From positions 806,001-870,000 of the forward strand of contig NZ_MZMU01000003.1 in assembly GCF_004123835.1 (NCBI RefSeq): 64,000 nucleotides of DNA. Reading direction: 5' to 3'. The notes beneath the pieces are model-generated. The model was not told the DNA's origin and made no database searches. It saw only the letters and a list, made by a program, of their open reading frames with translations. Source of the stretch: Rhizobium leguminosarum. Its GTDB lineage: Bacteria; Pseudomonadota; Alphaproteobacteria; Rhizobiales; Rhizobiaceae. Numbering within the stretch: the stretch's first letter is position 1; every line of letters begins with the position of its first letter. Positions 37,343 through 46,609 of the stretch are shown piece after piece. A program made the position numbers and the translations under genes.

Positions 37343-38308
37343 TTGGCAGTCTATACCGATATCGCCGAAGACGATCTGAAATGGTTCCTGACGGAATATG
37401 ACGCAGGCACGCTGCTCTCCTACAAGGGGATTGCCGAAGGCGTCGAAAACTCCAACTTCCTGCTTCATACCTCCAAGGATCCGCTGATCCTGACGCTCTA
37501 TGAGAAGCGGGTGGAAAAGAGCGACCTGCCTTTCTTCCTCGGCCTGATGCAGCATCTTTCCGCTCGCGGTCTGTCCTGCCCGCTGCCGCTGTCGCGCCGG
37601 GATGGCGCGCTGCTCGGCTCGCTGTCTGGCCGTCCGGCGGCGCTGATCTCCTTCCTCGAAGGCATGTGGCTGAGAAAGCCGGAGGCGAAACATTGCCGCG
37701 AGGTCGGCAGGGCGCTGGCCGAGATGCATGTGGCCGGCGACGGTTTCGAGTTGAAGCGGGCGAATGCGCTGTCGATCGACGGCTGGCGGGGGCTCTGGGA
37801 AAAATCCGAGGTGCGCGCCGGCGAGGTCGAGCCCGGCCTGCAGACCGAGATCCGCAGCGAACTCGATTTTCTCTCCGCCGCCTGGCCGAGTGGCCTGCCT
37901 GCCGGCGTCATCCACGCCGACCTCTTCCCCGACAACGTCTTCTTCCTCGGCGATCAACTCTCCGGCCTGATCGATTTCTATTTCGCCTGCAACGACCTGC
38001 TCGCCTATGACGTCTCGATCTGCCTGAATGCCTGGTGTTTCGAGAAGGACGGCGCCTACAACATCACCAAGGGCACGGCGATGCTCGAGGGGTACCAGAG
38101 CGTTCGGCCGCTGAGCGACGTCGAAATCTCAGCCCTGCCGGTGCTGTCGCGTGGGTCGGCGCTGCGGTTCTTCCTGACCCGGCTCTACGACTGGTTGACG
38201 ACGCCTGAGGGAGCCATGGTCACCAAGAAGGACCCGCTCGAATATCTCCGCAAGCTGCGGTTCCACCGCCAGATCAAATCGCCAGCGGAATACGGATTGA
38301 GCCTATGA
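37343..38308 (+). CDS. thrB: Homoserine kinase (ThrB, aminoglycoside-phosphotransferase type)
   Basis: Phosphorylates homoserine for threonine synthesis. 321 residues, not the GHMP-type ThrB but the choline-kinase-like type of alphaproteobacteria. TTG start at 37343 gives [16 protein letters not shown]; no ATG is usable, since the open frame upstream lacks similarity. Catalytic [11 protein letters not shown] (Brenner-type HxDxxxxN) and the metal Asp in [10 protein letters not shown]. Overlaps rnhA by 4 nt. The partner thrC is at 61.3 kb. Confidence 0.93.
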   Translation: MAVYTDIAEDDLKWFLTEYDAGTLLSYKGIAEGVENSNFLLHTSKDPLILTLYEKRVEKSDLPFFLGLMQHLSARGLSCPLPLSRRDGALLGSLSGRPAALISFLEGMWLRKPEAKHCREVGRALAEMHVAGDGFELKRANALSIDGWRGLWEKSEVRAGEVEPGLQTEIRSELDFLSAAWPSGLPAGVIHADLFPDNVFFLGDQLSGLIDFYFACNDLLAYDVSICLNAWCFEKDGAYNITKGTAMLEGYQSVRPLSDVEISALPVLSRGSALRFFLTRLYDWLTTPEGAMVTKKDPLEYLRKLRFHRQIKSPAEYGLSL

Positions 38309-38760
38309 AACACGTCGATATTTTTACCGACGGCGCATGCTCCGGCAATCCCGGCCCCGGTGGATGGGGCGCGGTGCTGCGCTATGGAGACGTCGAAAAG
38401 GAGCTTTGCGGCGGCGAGGCGGATACGACCAACAATCGCATGGAATTGCTGGCGGCGATCTCGGCGCTATCGGCCTTGAAGAGCCCTTGCGAGGTCGATC
38501 TCTATACCGACAGCGCCTATGTCAAGGACGGTATTTCCAAGTGGATTTTCGGCTGGAAGAAGAACGGCTGGAAAACCGCCGACAAGAAGCCGGTGAAGAA
38601 TGCCGAGCTCTGGCAGGCGCTGGAGGCGGCCCGTGACCGCCACAAGGTGACGCTGCACTGGGTGAAGGGCCATGCCGGCCACCCGGAAAACGAACGCGCC
38701 GACGAACTCGCCCGCCGGGGCATGGAGCCCTTCAAGAAGGGCAAGGCGGTTTCGTTTTAG
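38305..38760 (+). CDS. rnhA: Ribonuclease HI
   Basis: Removes RNA from RNA-DNA hybrids. 151 residues. Catalytic D9 ([15 protein letters not shown]), E47 (NRMELLA), D69 (LYTDSAYV), and the last Asp in [12 protein letters not shown], with the substrate-handling basic protrusion [20 protein letters not shown] overlaps the thrB stop (ATGA). Confidence 0.96.
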   Translation: MKHVDIFTDGACSGNPGPGGWGAVLRYGDVEKELCGGEADTTNNRMELLAAISALSALKSPCEVDLYTDSAYVKDGISKWIFGWKKNGWKTADKKPVKNAELWQALEAARDRHKVTLHWVKGHAGHPENERADELARRGMEPFKKGKAVSF

Positions 38761-38887
38761 GAATCTAAGCTCTTCGCTGAAGATGGCGCGCGCCAGTTGA
38801 CTCGAAGCAAGAGAACCGCGCTGTTCCGATGCCGAGTTCCTGCTGTTCCTTCGGGCTCCTGACGGATGAGAGGATACGGCGCTGCCA

Positions 38888-39056
38888 CATCCCCCTTCTC
38901 CCCAGCGGGGAGAAGATGCCGGCAGGCAGATGAGGGGGTGAGCGACGTTAGGAGCGAATGCGCTGAGCGCAAGCGACGGGCAATGAATGGTGTGCCGTGC
39001 GGCCCCCTCATCCGACCCTTCGGGCCACCTTCTCCCCGCTGGGGAGAAGAGGGAGC
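38888..39056. repeat. RIME-like intergenic palindromic repeat, copy 5
   Basis: CCCTTCTCCCCAGCGGGGAG, AAGATGCCGGCAGGCAGATGAG, a middle part with GAATGCGCTGAGCGCAAGCGA, then CCCCCTCATCCGACCCTTCG and CTTCTCCCCGCTGGGGAGAAG. Same form as copy 2 at 11161. The 318-bp gap between rnhA and the metallopeptidase gene contains this repeat and no gene. Confidence 0.8.
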
Positions 39057-39078
39057 AAGCAGCGCGCCCGAACCTCTT

Positions 39079-40164
39079 TCACGCCGCCCGCTGCTGCGGC
39101 GCGGTCGCCGCGCCCTGGATCAGCCGGTGCAGATATTCGAGCTTTGCGACGACGGGCGAAGACAGCACGAAGGGATAGGAGTCAGGCTGGCCCATGCTGC
39201 GCTGGATGGCGTTGATCGCGATGCTGAGCGGCACCCAGGCGCTGACCAGCTGTTCGGCGCTTCTTGCCCTGTAGGGGATGAAATCCACCTCGCCGGCGAT
39301 TTCCTCATGGCCGCGCGGATCGATGGCGATGCCGAAGGCGCGCGCGGTTTCGAGCGTATCGACGATATGGAGGTAATGCGCGAAGCATTCGGCGAAATCC
39401 TCCCAGGGGTGCGACGCCGCATAGGCGCTGATGAAATTGTCCGGCCATCCCAAGGGCGCCCCGCCGGCATAATGGGTCTGGAGGGCTGCCATATAATCCT
39501 GCCGTTCGTCGCCGAAGACCGTGCGGAAATCGGCAAGGCCGCCCCGATCGCGCACCAGCTTGTTCCAGATGAAATGGCCGGCCTCGTGGCGGAAATGGCC
39601 GAGTAGCGTGCGATAGGGTTCGTTCATCGAGCTGCGCGCCTGTTCGCGCGTGGCATCGTCGGCCTCTGCGGCGCGGATGGTGATCAGGCCTTCCTCGTGG
39701 CCGGTCATGGCCGGCACGATATAGCCGTTGCTCTCGATCGAATCCTCGAGAAAATCGAAGACCAGGCCGCCCTGCGGATCTTGCGCTCGATCCGGATGCG
39801 GCAGCTTCCAGCGCAGCAGCGAATAAAACAGATGACGCTGCGCCTGGCTGATGCGCCGCCAGCGATCGATGCCGTCCTGGGTGTCGGTGTTCGGAACCAG
39901 CCGGTTATGGCGGCAGGCAACGCAGAATTCACTTTCGCCATCGCCGTCCACCAGCCAGTTGCAGATGTCGAGGCTGGCATTGGCGCAGAAGCGGACGTCG
40001 CGATCGGGATTGGAAACGAGCTGCCAGAGCGCCTCGTCGCGCGGCTCCAGCGCATGCATCGCGAGATCGCCGGGCAGGAAGCCGAGGCGATGGTTGCAAC
40101 GCACGCATCGACGGTTGTCGAAGTGGACGACCTGATCGCAATTGTCGCAGGCAAAAAGCTTCAT
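39079..40164 (-). CDS. Putative zinc-binding metallopeptidase (DUF2248/COG4307)
   Basis: 361 residues. The N-terminus is a zinc-ribbon with two C-x2-C pairs (FACDNCDQVVHFDNRRCVRCNHRLG). Another pair follows (FCVACRHNRL). The peptidase signature HEAGH is in HFRHEAGHFIWNKL near residue 195. No signal peptide, so cytoplasmic. The family is widespread but uncharacterised. Confidence 0.82.
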   Translation of the reverse strand: MKLFACDNCDQVVHFDNRRCVRCNHRLGFLPGDLAMHALEPRDEALWQLVSNPDRDVRFCANASLDICNWLVDGDGESEFCVACRHNRLVPNTDTQDGIDRWRRISQAQRHLFYSLLRWKLPHPDRAQDPQGGLVFDFLEDSIESNGYIVPAMTGHEEGLITIRAAEADDATREQARSSMNEPYRTLLGHFRHEAGHFIWNKLVRDRGGLADFRTVFGDERQDYMAALQTHYAGGAPLGWPDNFISAYAASHPWEDFAECFAHYLHIVDTLETARAFGIAIDPRGHEEIAGEVDFIPYRARSAEQLVSAWVPLSIAINAIQRSMGQPDSYPFVLSSPVVAKLEYLHRLIQGAATAPQQRAA

Positions 40165-40259
40165 CTTGTCTATCTCTGCAAAGCATGAGGGTGGGGGATT
40201 AAAAATGCCTGCTGCGCGAGGGGCGCAGCAGGCATGGTTCTTGAAGGATGCACTATTGC

Positions 40260-40451
40260 TCAGAGCCGGTCGACGGCGCCCTTGAGCTTATCTTTGACCT
40301 TGCCGGTCGCGACCTGTCCCTTGCCCTTGGCTTCCTGGACGGCGCCCTTGGCCTGCATTTCGCGATCGTCGGTCGCCTTGCCGACGGCCTGCTTGGTCTT
40401 GCCGGCAATTTCGTTTGTCTTGCCGGAAATCTTGTCGCTGGTGCTACCCAT
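40260..40451 (-). CDS. CsbD-family small stress protein
   Basis: 63 residues from ATG 40451, with AAGGAG 10 nt upstream. Composition rich in Lys, Gly and Ala with CsbD repeats (KISGKTNEIAGKTKQAVGKATDD, AKGAVQEAKGKGQ). The Bacillus family member is sigma-B controlled; function unknown. Confidence 0.85.
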   Translation of the reverse strand: MGSTSDKISGKTNEIAGKTKQAVGKATDDREMQAKGAVQEAKGKGQVATGKVKDKLKGAVDRL

Positions 40452-40564
40452 CTGTGATGTCTCCTTGGTCGGCATGGGCCTCGTGTCCATGCTTGCCGAA
40501 ATGAAACGTCACTCGCGGCTATTCGTTCCCGCTGCCGCCAGGTCAGCTGCTGTCAGGCCAACTC

Positions 40565-41170
40565 TCAAGCATGGCCGGCTTCGGCCGAAAGCATGGCAGC
40601 GGTTACGCCCATGCCGGCAAGCGCCCGCTCGTATTTGTCGTCGAGGCTGCGGTCGAAGATCAATTCCTCATTGGCCGGGCAGGTGAGCCAGCCATTGTTG
40701 ACGACCTCGCTTTCGAGCTGGCCGGCCGACCAGGAGGAATAGCCGAGCAGCATCGTCGCCCTCGTCGGCCCATCGCCCTTGGAGATGGCGCGGATGATGT
40801 CGAGCGTCGCCGTCAGGCAGATGTCGTCGCTGACGGGAATGCTGGAGTCGCTGGAATAATCGTCCGAATGCAGCACGAAGCCGCGGCCGCTTTCCACCGG
40901 GCCGCCGGTCTGGATCGGGAAATCGCGCGCCCGCTTCGGCAGCACGATCGAATCTTCCTGCTTGATCATGTCGAGATGCAGCAGCACATCGGTGAAGGTG
41001 AGGCTCTGCGGCCGGTTGATGACGAAGCCCATGGCGCCGGCATCGGAATGCGCGCAGATATAGATCACCGTGCGCGCAAAATTGCGGTCTTCCATGCCCG
41101 GCATGGCGATCAGGAACTGGCCATCGAAGAAGCCACGTTCCCGTCTGTTCTTCAGCGTCAATAAGGACAT
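40565..41170 (-). CDS. YqgE/AlgH family protein
   Basis: 201 residues from ATG 41170, preceded by AGGAGG at 4 nt. [47 protein letters not shown] and [13 protein letters not shown] are the family signatures. Usually named UPF0301; regulatory role suggested by AlgH in Pseudomonas. Cytoplasmic. Confidence 0.88.
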   Translation of the reverse strand: MSLLTLKNRRERGFFDGQFLIAMPGMEDRNFARTVIYICAHSDAGAMGFVINRPQSLTFTDVLLHLDMIKQEDSIVLPKRARDFPIQTGGPVESGRGFVLHSDDYSSDSSIPVSDDICLTATLDIIRAISKGDGPTRATMLLGYSSWSAGQLESEVVNNGWLTCPANEELIFDRSLDDKYERALAGMGVTAAMLSAEAGHA

Positions 41171-41311
41171 CGTTCCTCCTGCTGCTAGACCGCACCAAGG
41201 CCTCGACAAAAGAAACATGGGCCAATGTCACACATCAATCAACTGAAAATGAAGATTTAAATTGCCGCGACTTCTGGCGGCCAAACACCACATTCGGTAA
41301 ACCTTTGTTCC

Positions 41312-42163
41312 ATGATGATTATTTCCTCAGGCCCGCGCAGGCTTTTAATCGCGGCTGTGTCGGTGGCCGCAGCCCTTGTGCCATTTTATTCCGCCCATGC
41401 GGAAATGAGCGCCTGGGCGGACAACGAGGGCGGCCGCATGCGCCTCGTGGCGCTCGCGCCCGATACCGGCGGTAAAATCCGCGCCGCCCTTCAGATCGAG
41501 CCGAAGCCCGGCTGGATCACCTATTGGAAAGAGCCCGGCAACAGCGGCATTCCGCCCCAGATCACCATCGCGGCGGAAAGCGGCGTCACGCTCGATGCCA
41601 TCGCCTATCCCGTTCCGAAGCATTTTTTCAAGGGCGCGATCGAGGATATCGCCTATGACGCGCCGGTGACGCTGCCGCTGTCGCTGACGGCGGCCGGCAA
41701 AGGCCCGGTTACGATCGACGCCGCCGCCTTCATCGGCATCTGCAAGGATATCTGCATTCCCTTCCAGGCGAATTTTCAGCTGAAGCTTGGCCCCGCCATC
41801 CAGTCGCACCCGCAGGAGGAGGCGATCCTTCAGGCCGCCGATGCGAGGCTGCCGAAGCCGCCATCGCAGGATTTCGACGTGACGGCGCATGCGATGTCGC
41901 CTGACAGGAAGACGCTGTCGTTGACACTCGCTCTGCCGGCCGGGGGGCCGGGTGAGGGGAAGGCCGTGCCCGATATCATCGTCACCGGCCCGAGCGGTTA
42001 TGCCTTCACCAAGCAGATCGGCGGCAAGCGCGATGGCGCCACCTTCAAGGTCGATATGTCAATCGGCAAGCTGCCGAAGGATTACGACATATCAGGTAAG
42101 CAATGGAGCGTGCTGGTCATCGACGGTGAAAGGGCGATGGAGACGACGCTTGCCTTCGAATGA
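41312..42163 (+). CDS. DsbD N-terminal-domain-like periplasmic protein
   Basis: 283 residues. Signal peptide (RRLLIAAVSVAAALVPFYSAHA), then a domain resembling the periplasmic N-terminal domain of the thiol-disulfide interchange protein DsbD (KPGWITYWKEPGNSGIPPQ; a cysteine pair in FIGICKDICIPFQ). No DsbD membrane part or thioredoxin domain is present, so it is a stand-alone domain. Its likely role is electron relay or copper-related redox chemistry (inference). Confidence 0.78.
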   Translation: MMIISSGPRRLLIAAVSVAAALVPFYSAHAEMSAWADNEGGRMRLVALAPDTGGKIRAALQIEPKPGWITYWKEPGNSGIPPQITIAAESGVTLDAIAYPVPKHFFKGAIEDIAYDAPVTLPLSLTAAGKGPVTIDAAAFIGICKDICIPFQANFQLKLGPAIQSHPQEEAILQAADARLPKPPSQDFDVTAHAMSPDRKTLSLTLALPAGGPGEGKAVPDIIVTGPSGYAFTKQIGGKRDGATFKVDMSIGKLPKDYDISGKQWSVLVIDGERAMETTLAFE

Positions 42164-42268
42164 CCGGCCTTGCCTTTCAATGATGGGCTCCTATAGTCGC
42201 CTCGATCCCCTGCGGCGCCCGCCGCTACCAAGCCGGAATCCCCAAAGCCAGAACTCAAGGAGAAGACC

Positions 42269-42754
42269 ATGACCATCGCGATCGGCGACAAGCTTCCTGC
42301 CGCCACCTTCAAGGAAAAGACGGCTGACGGCCCGGTCGAAATCACCACCGATCAGCTCTTCGCCGGCAAGCGCGTCGTGCTCTTCGCCGTGCCGGGCGCC
42401 TTCACGCCCACCTGCTCGCTGAACCACCTGCCGGGTTATCTCGAAAACCGCGACACCATCCTTGGCAAGGGCGTCGACGACATCGCCGTCGTCGCCGTCA
42501 ACGACTGGCACGTGATGGGCGCCTGGGCGCAATCCTCCGGCGGCATGGGCAAGATCCATTTCCTCGCCGATTGGGATGCCGGCTTCACCAAGGCCGTCGG
42601 CCTCGACGCCGACCTCTCCGCCGGCGGCCTCGGCCTCCGCTCCAAGCGCTATTCGATGCTGGTGGAAGACGGCGTGGTGAAAGCCCTCAACGTCGAGGAA
42701 AGCCCCGGCCAGGCCACAGTCTCGGGTGCTGCCGCGATGCTGGAACAGCTCTGA
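42269..42754 (+). CDS. Peroxiredoxin, Prx5 type, one-cysteine
   Basis: 161 residues. Peroxidatic C49 in PGAFTPTCS, the Prx5 signature. It is the only cysteine in the protein, so no intramolecular resolving Cys exists and an external thiol (glutathione/glutaredoxin or thioredoxin) must reduce it. AAGGAG 9 nt before the ATG. Confidence 0.92.
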   Translation: MTIAIGDKLPAATFKEKTADGPVEITTDQLFAGKRVVLFAVPGAFTPTCSLNHLPGYLENRDTILGKGVDDIAVVAVNDWHVMGAWAQSSGGMGKIHFLADWDAGFTKAVGLDADLSAGGLGLRSKRYSMLVEDGVVKALNVEESPGQATVSGAAAMLEQL

Positions 42755-42774
42755 GCGTTCATTCCTGATCGACG

Positions 42775-42804
42775 AAAGGGCGGCCGTTCGGTCGCCCTTT
42801 TGTT
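42775..42804 (+). terminator. Terminator after the peroxiredoxin gene
   Basis: AAAGGGCGGCC (42775-42785) / GGTCGCCCTTT (42790-42800), one G-T pair, loop GTTC, followed by TTGTTG. 21 bp after the stop. Confidence 0.75.
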
Positions 42805-42822
42805 GTCGGGGGAGCAGAAGGC

Positions 42823-43100
42823 GCGGAGGCCAAAGGCCGGAGCCCCGAGGGACACGCGGCAACGCTGCTTCTTGCATGCATCAAGCGTCGGCGCGCCCGC
42901 CTCGTCCTTCGAGGCCCCTGCGGGGCACCTCAGGATGAGGCTCTCTTGAATGTCGGTGCCTCTCAGTCGATCATCGACGCCCGGACGAAGGGCAAGGCGG
43001 AAGCCAGGTCGCGCCACCCTCCAACCTCCCTCATCCTGAGGTGCGGAGGCCGAAGGCCGGAGCCTCGAAGGACGCGCCGCAACGTTGCTCCTTGCTAGAT
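42823..43100. repeat. Composite direct/inverted intergenic repeat
   Basis: GCGGAGGCCAAAGGCCGGAG near 42824 recurs as GCGGAGGCCGAAGGCCGGAG near 43043. Each is followed by (C)CTCGAAGGAC-type sequence and CGGCAACGCTGCT / CGCAACGTTGCT. Between them CGTCCTTCGAGGC...GCACCTCAGGATGAG (about 42903-42938) is the inverse of CTCATCCTGAGGTGC...CCTCGAAGGACG. The 442-bp gap to the azt operon holds this repeat, the terminator and the Zur-like sites, and no other gene. Confidence 0.68.
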
Positions 43101-43154
43101 CCAATGGCCTGAATGGCCGGCGGTCGTTCCTCCCGCCTCAATCTTGCCGCAATC

Positions 43155-43181
43155 GTTATAACATAACCGTAATGTTATTAC
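43155..43181 (+). promoter_or_regulatory. Paired Zur-box-like palindromes before the zinc transporter operon
   Basis: GTTATAACATAAC (43155-43167) and GTAATGTTATTAC (43169-43181) are two 13-bp palindromes with 5-bp arms, one base apart. Both resemble the TTATAACATAA core of alphaproteobacterial Zur operators. They lie just upstream of the small ORF and aztA, so zinc-dependent repression of the operon is likely. Confidence 0.72.
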
Positions 43182-43196
43182 ATTGTAGGATGCCCC

Positions 43197-43325
43197 ATGC
43201 CCCCACGCCCCGACCGCCCCTCCGTCAGCCTGCTGGGACAGTCGGCTTTATCCAGGGTGATCGGCATGGCGCTGGTCATTGCCGTCCTTTGGTTGGCGAT
43301 CCACTGGGCGGTTCTCTTGCCATGA
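43197..43325 (+). CDS. Small membrane protein at the head of the zinc transporter operon
   Basis: 42 residues: a Pro/Arg-rich start (MPPRPDRPSVSLLG) and one hydrophobic helix (VIGMALVIAVLWLAIHWAVLL). TAGGA lies 6 nt before the ATG and the stop overlaps the aztA start (ATGA), so translation is coupled. It could be a transporter accessory peptide or simply a coupling ORF. I recognise no family. Confidence 0.6.
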   Translation: MPPRPDRPSVSLLGQSALSRVIGMALVIAVLWLAIHWAVLLP

Positions 43326-44071
43326 CGCCGCTGATCCGTCTGGAGAATCTGACCGTCGCCTATAGCAGGCACCCCGCCGTCCATCATGTCTCCGGCGCCT
43401 TCGCCTCAGGCAGCCTGACGGCGATTGCCGGGCCGAATGGGGCGGGCAAGTCGACGTTGCTGAAGGCGATCATGGGGGAGCTTCGCCCGGCCGAAGGCAG
43501 GGTCGAGCACCGGCTGGGGCGGGCGGAATTCGGTTATCTGCCGCAGGCGGCCGAAATCGACCGGCGCTTTCCAATCTCGGTCATCGACACCGTCATGCTC
43601 GGCGCCTGGAAGAAGACGGGCGCCTTCGGCCGCATCGCGCCCGGCGAGGTGAAAAGGGCGGGCGAGGCGCTATCGGCCGTCGGGCTCGAAGGCTTCGGCC
43701 GCCGCCATGTCGGGTCGCTGTCGGCCGGCCAGTTCCAGCGCGTGCTCTTTGCCCGGCTGCTGCTGCAGGATGCCGGCATCATCCTGCTCGACGAGCCGTT
43801 TACGGCAATCGATGCCCGCACGACCAGGGATCTCGTCGATATCGTCACCCGCTGGCACGGCGAGGGCCGCACGGTGATTGCCGTGCTGCACGATTTCGAG
43901 CTGGTTCGCGCGCATTTCCCGCAAACCCTGCTGCTTGCCCGCGAGCTGGTCGGCTGGGGTGCGACCGCAGACGTCATGTCCTCCGTCAATCTCCTGAAGG
44001 CCCGCGCCATGGCCGAGCGCTGGGATGAGGATGCGAATGCCTGCGCACCCGAACAGGCGCCGGCGGCATGA
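43322..44071 (+). CDS. aztA: Zinc ABC transporter ATP-binding protein (AztA/ZnuC type)
   Basis: 249 residues. Walker A GPNGAGKST, Q-loop YLPQAAE, signature LSAGQFQR, Walker B IILLDEPFT and the switch His in VLHDFE. Energises zinc import. The AztABC assignment rests on gene order (ATPase, permease, binding protein) and on the AztC-like binding protein lacking a His-rich loop. Confidence 0.85.
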   Translation: MTPLIRLENLTVAYSRHPAVHHVSGAFASGSLTAIAGPNGAGKSTLLKAIMGELRPAEGRVEHRLGRAEFGYLPQAAEIDRRFPISVIDTVMLGAWKKTGAFGRIAPGEVKRAGEALSAVGLEGFGRRHVGSLSAGQFQRVLFARLLLQDAGIILLDEPFTAIDARTTRDLVDIVTRWHGEGRTVIAVLHDFELVRAHFPQTLLLARELVGWGATADVMSSVNLLKARAMAERWDEDANACAPEQAPAA

Positions 44072-44940
44072 CGGCTTACGATCTCTTCCTGGCGCCCTTT
44101 GCCGATTACGGTTTCATGCGCCGCGCGCTCGTCGCCTGCCTCTGCCTCGGGCTCGGTTCCGGCCCGATCGGCGTCTTCCTGATGCTGCGGCGCATGAGCC
44201 TGATGGGCGACGCGATGAGCCATGCCGTGCTGCCGGGGGCTGCGATCGGTTACCTCGTCGCCGGCTCGCTGTCGCTGACGGCGATGGGCCTCGGCGGTCT
44301 GATCGCCGGCCTGTCGGTGGCACTGCTGTCCGGCGCCGTCAGCCGGATGACCGTGCTGCAGGAGGATGCGAGCTTTGCCAGCTTCTATCTCGCATCGCTG
44401 GCGCTCGGTGTGCTGATCGTCTCGCTGCGCGGCTCGAATATCGATCTCTTGCATGTGCTCTTCGGCACCATCCTGGCGATCGATGCGCCCGCCCTTTATC
44501 TGATCGGCGCGATCACCTCGCTGACCCTCGTCATCCTCGGCTTCATCTACCGGCCTTTGGTGGCCGAATGTTTCGATCCGGGTTTTCTGCGTGCCGTCGG
44601 TGGGCGCGGGCCGGTCTATCACGTGCTCTTCCTGCTGCTCGTGGTGCTGAACCTCGTCGCCAGCTTCCAGGCGCTCGGCACGCTGATGGCGGTCGGCCTG
44701 ATGATGCTGCCGGCAGCCGTTGCCCAGCTCTGGTCGCGCAGTCTGCCGGTGATGATGGCGATAGCAGCCGTTAGTGCTGCCGCATCCGGCTATCTCGGCC
44801 TGATCGCCTCCTACCATCTCGAGCTCGCCTCCGGCCCGACGATCATCATGACGGCGGCGATCCTTTACGGCTTTTCGATTCTTTTCGCGCCCTCCGGCTT
44901 GGCCCGGCGCTTCTTTCCCCGCCCGCATCTAAAGGGCTGA
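44068..44940 (+). CDS. aztB: Zinc ABC transporter permease (AztB/ZnuB type)
   Basis: 290 residues, about eight or nine membrane segments, ABC-3 permease family (MLRRMSLMGDAMSHAVLPGAAIGYL signature; FQALGTLMAVGLMMLPAAVAQLW). Overlaps aztA by 4 nt and is followed by aztC after 16 bp. Confidence 0.88.
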   Translation: MTAYDLFLAPFADYGFMRRALVACLCLGLGSGPIGVFLMLRRMSLMGDAMSHAVLPGAAIGYLVAGSLSLTAMGLGGLIAGLSVALLSGAVSRMTVLQEDASFASFYLASLALGVLIVSLRGSNIDLLHVLFGTILAIDAPALYLIGAITSLTLVILGFIYRPLVAECFDPGFLRAVGGRGPVYHVLFLLLVVLNLVASFQALGTLMAVGLMMLPAAVAQLWSRSLPVMMAIAAVSAAASGYLGLIASYHLELASGPTIIMTAAILYGFSILFAPSGLARRFFPRPHLKG

Positions 44941-44956
44941 TATCAAGGAGACTTCG

Positions 44957-45856
44957 ATGACACAGCACAGACTGCTTCTCTCCGCAGCAATCCCCGCTTT
45001 GATGGCGCTGTCGGCCATGCCCGCTTCCGCCGAGACGCTAAAGGTTGTGGCGTCCTTCACCGTGCTTGCCGATGTCGTCAAGCAGGTCGGCGGCGAGCAC
45101 GTCAAGGTGACGAGTCTCGTCGGGCCGAATGGCGACCCCCATGAATTCGAGCCGTCGCCGGCCGACGCGAAGAATTTGAACGCGGCTGAAGTCACCTTCG
45201 TCAGCGGCGAGGGGCTGGAAGGCTGGATGGACCGGCTGATCACCGCCTCGGGTTATAAGGGCAAGCCGGTCACCGTTTCCGACGGCATTAACACCCGCAC
45301 GATGGAAGAGGACGGCGAAAAAATCACCGACCCGCATGTCTGGAACAGCCCCGTCAACGTCAAGATCTGGGTCGCCAATATCGAAAAGGCGCTGTCATCG
45401 GCCGATCCCGCTGACGCCGCCGCCTTCAAGGCCAATGCCGAGAAGTACACCAGGACGCTGGATGAATTGAACGCCTATGCCCATGCGAAATTCGACAAGG
45501 TGGCCGACGATCGCCGCAAGGTGCTGACCAGCCATGATGCCTTCGGTTATTTCGGCCGCGAATATAATGTCAGCTTCCTGGCGCCGCTCGGTCTGTCCAC
45601 CGAGAGCGAGGCATCGGCCGCCGACGTCGCCAAGCTGATCGAGCAGATCAAGGGCGAGCATGTGAAGGCCTATTTCTTCGAGAATTCCAACGATCCGCGC
45701 CTGGTCAAGCAGGTCGCCAAGGCAACCGGTGCTGAGCCCGGCGGCGAGCTCTATGTCGAATCCCTGTCCGACGCCAAGGGGCCGGCGCCGACCTATGAAA
45801 AGATGTTCCGGTACAATGTCGACCAGCTCGCCACCGCCATGGCGAAATCGAGCTGA
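44957..45856 (+). CDS. aztC: Zinc ABC transporter substrate-binding protein (AztC type)
   Basis: 299 residues, cluster A-I metal-binding protein. Signal peptide MTQHRLLLSAAIPALMALSAMPASA. Metal ligands expected from the His of GDPHEFEPSP, the His of DPHVWNSP, the His of LTSHDAFGYF and the Asp of SNDPRL. The usual ZnuA His-rich loop is absent, as in AztC of Paracoccus, which is loaded by the chaperone AztD. No aztD is present here. AAGGAG before the ATG. Confidence 0.85.
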   Translation: MTQHRLLLSAAIPALMALSAMPASAETLKVVASFTVLADVVKQVGGEHVKVTSLVGPNGDPHEFEPSPADAKNLNAAEVTFVSGEGLEGWMDRLITASGYKGKPVTVSDGINTRTMEEDGEKITDPHVWNSPVNVKIWVANIEKALSSADPADAAAFKANAEKYTRTLDELNAYAHAKFDKVADDRRKVLTSHDAFGYFGREYNVSFLAPLGLSTESEASAADVAKLIEQIKGEHVKAYFFENSNDPRLVKQVAKATGAEPGGELYVESLSDAKGPAPTYEKMFRYNVDQLATAMAKSS

Positions 45857-45864
45857 GGATCTCG

Positions 45865-45893
45865 GCTGGCCGCAGGCTGAGCCTGCGGCCAGC
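45865..45893 (+). terminator. Strong hairpin after aztC
   Basis: Perfect 13-bp stem GCTGGCCGCAGGC (45865-45877) / GCCTGCGGCCAGC (45881-45893) around TGA, only 9 bp after the stop. The following TTGGGG is a weak U-tract. Confidence 0.65.
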
Positions 45894-46006
45894 TTGGGGC
45901 CTGAAGCTGCCCCTCTACAGAAACGCTTCGAAAGTCCTGATAGGTGGTTTTCTGCCAAAAGTGGACATTCCTGCATATAAATCGCCCACTTCCGCGCGTC
46001 GCCTCC

Positions 46007-46429
46007 TTATGCGGTCATCAAATCGATGACCCGCATGATCGCGACCGAATTGCTCGTGTTCTGGGTGCCTTCCGTCGTATCGGCGTTAGCGCAGGTCCAA
46101 ACATCGCCCTTCTTGACCGTGAACTTTTTTTCGTTCTGAACGACCGAAAGTTCTCCCTCAGTCATATGGCAGAGCATGTCGTTCTTCATCATGTTGTCCG
46201 GCGTCTTCGCCCCAGGTTGGATAACAACATCCCGCAGTTTCACCATTTTGTAAGCTGGTATGACCGAAGCCCGCTCACCGAGCGCGACAACTCTGACACC
46301 GGGTCCGATCTCCTCGCCCTCATCGGGGCCGTAAGTCTGGGCGGCTGCTGGCGTCGCCCAGGCGATCAGTGGCGTTGCGGCCGTTGTAAGACCGAGTGCG
46401 AGCATGGTTCTACGATTGACGGCTTCCAT
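46007..46429 (-). CDS. Cupin-domain protein with Tat-type signal
   Basis: 140 residues from ATG 46429, preceded by GGGAGG at 5 nt. The N-terminus has twin arginines and a hydrophobic stretch (NRRTMLALGLTTAATPLIAWATPAAAQ), so export through Tat is likely. The rest is a small beta-barrel with cupin-like motifs (GAKTPDNMMKNDMLCHMTEGEL, KKGDVWTC). Function unknown. First gene of the accessory-looking stretch. Confidence 0.75.
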   Translation of the reverse strand: MEAVNRRTMLALGLTTAATPLIAWATPAAAQTYGPDEGEEIGPGVRVVALGERASVIPAYKMVKLRDVVIQPGAKTPDNMMKNDMLCHMTEGELSVVQNEKKFTVKKGDVWTCANADTTEGTQNTSNSVAIMRVIDLMTA

Positions 46430-46609
46430 TGTTTCCTCCCTAGCCAATTTGTTAGGATGAATATTATGAATTACTAAAGCAACCTCGGCGCGGGTGGTTG
46501 TCAAATCAACTTTTTGGAAATGGCTTGCCGCATCCTATGGAGGCGTATGGCAAAGTTCCGCCCAACTCGATCATGCGTGACCTGCCACTGAACTTTCATC
46601 CGGCTGCGA

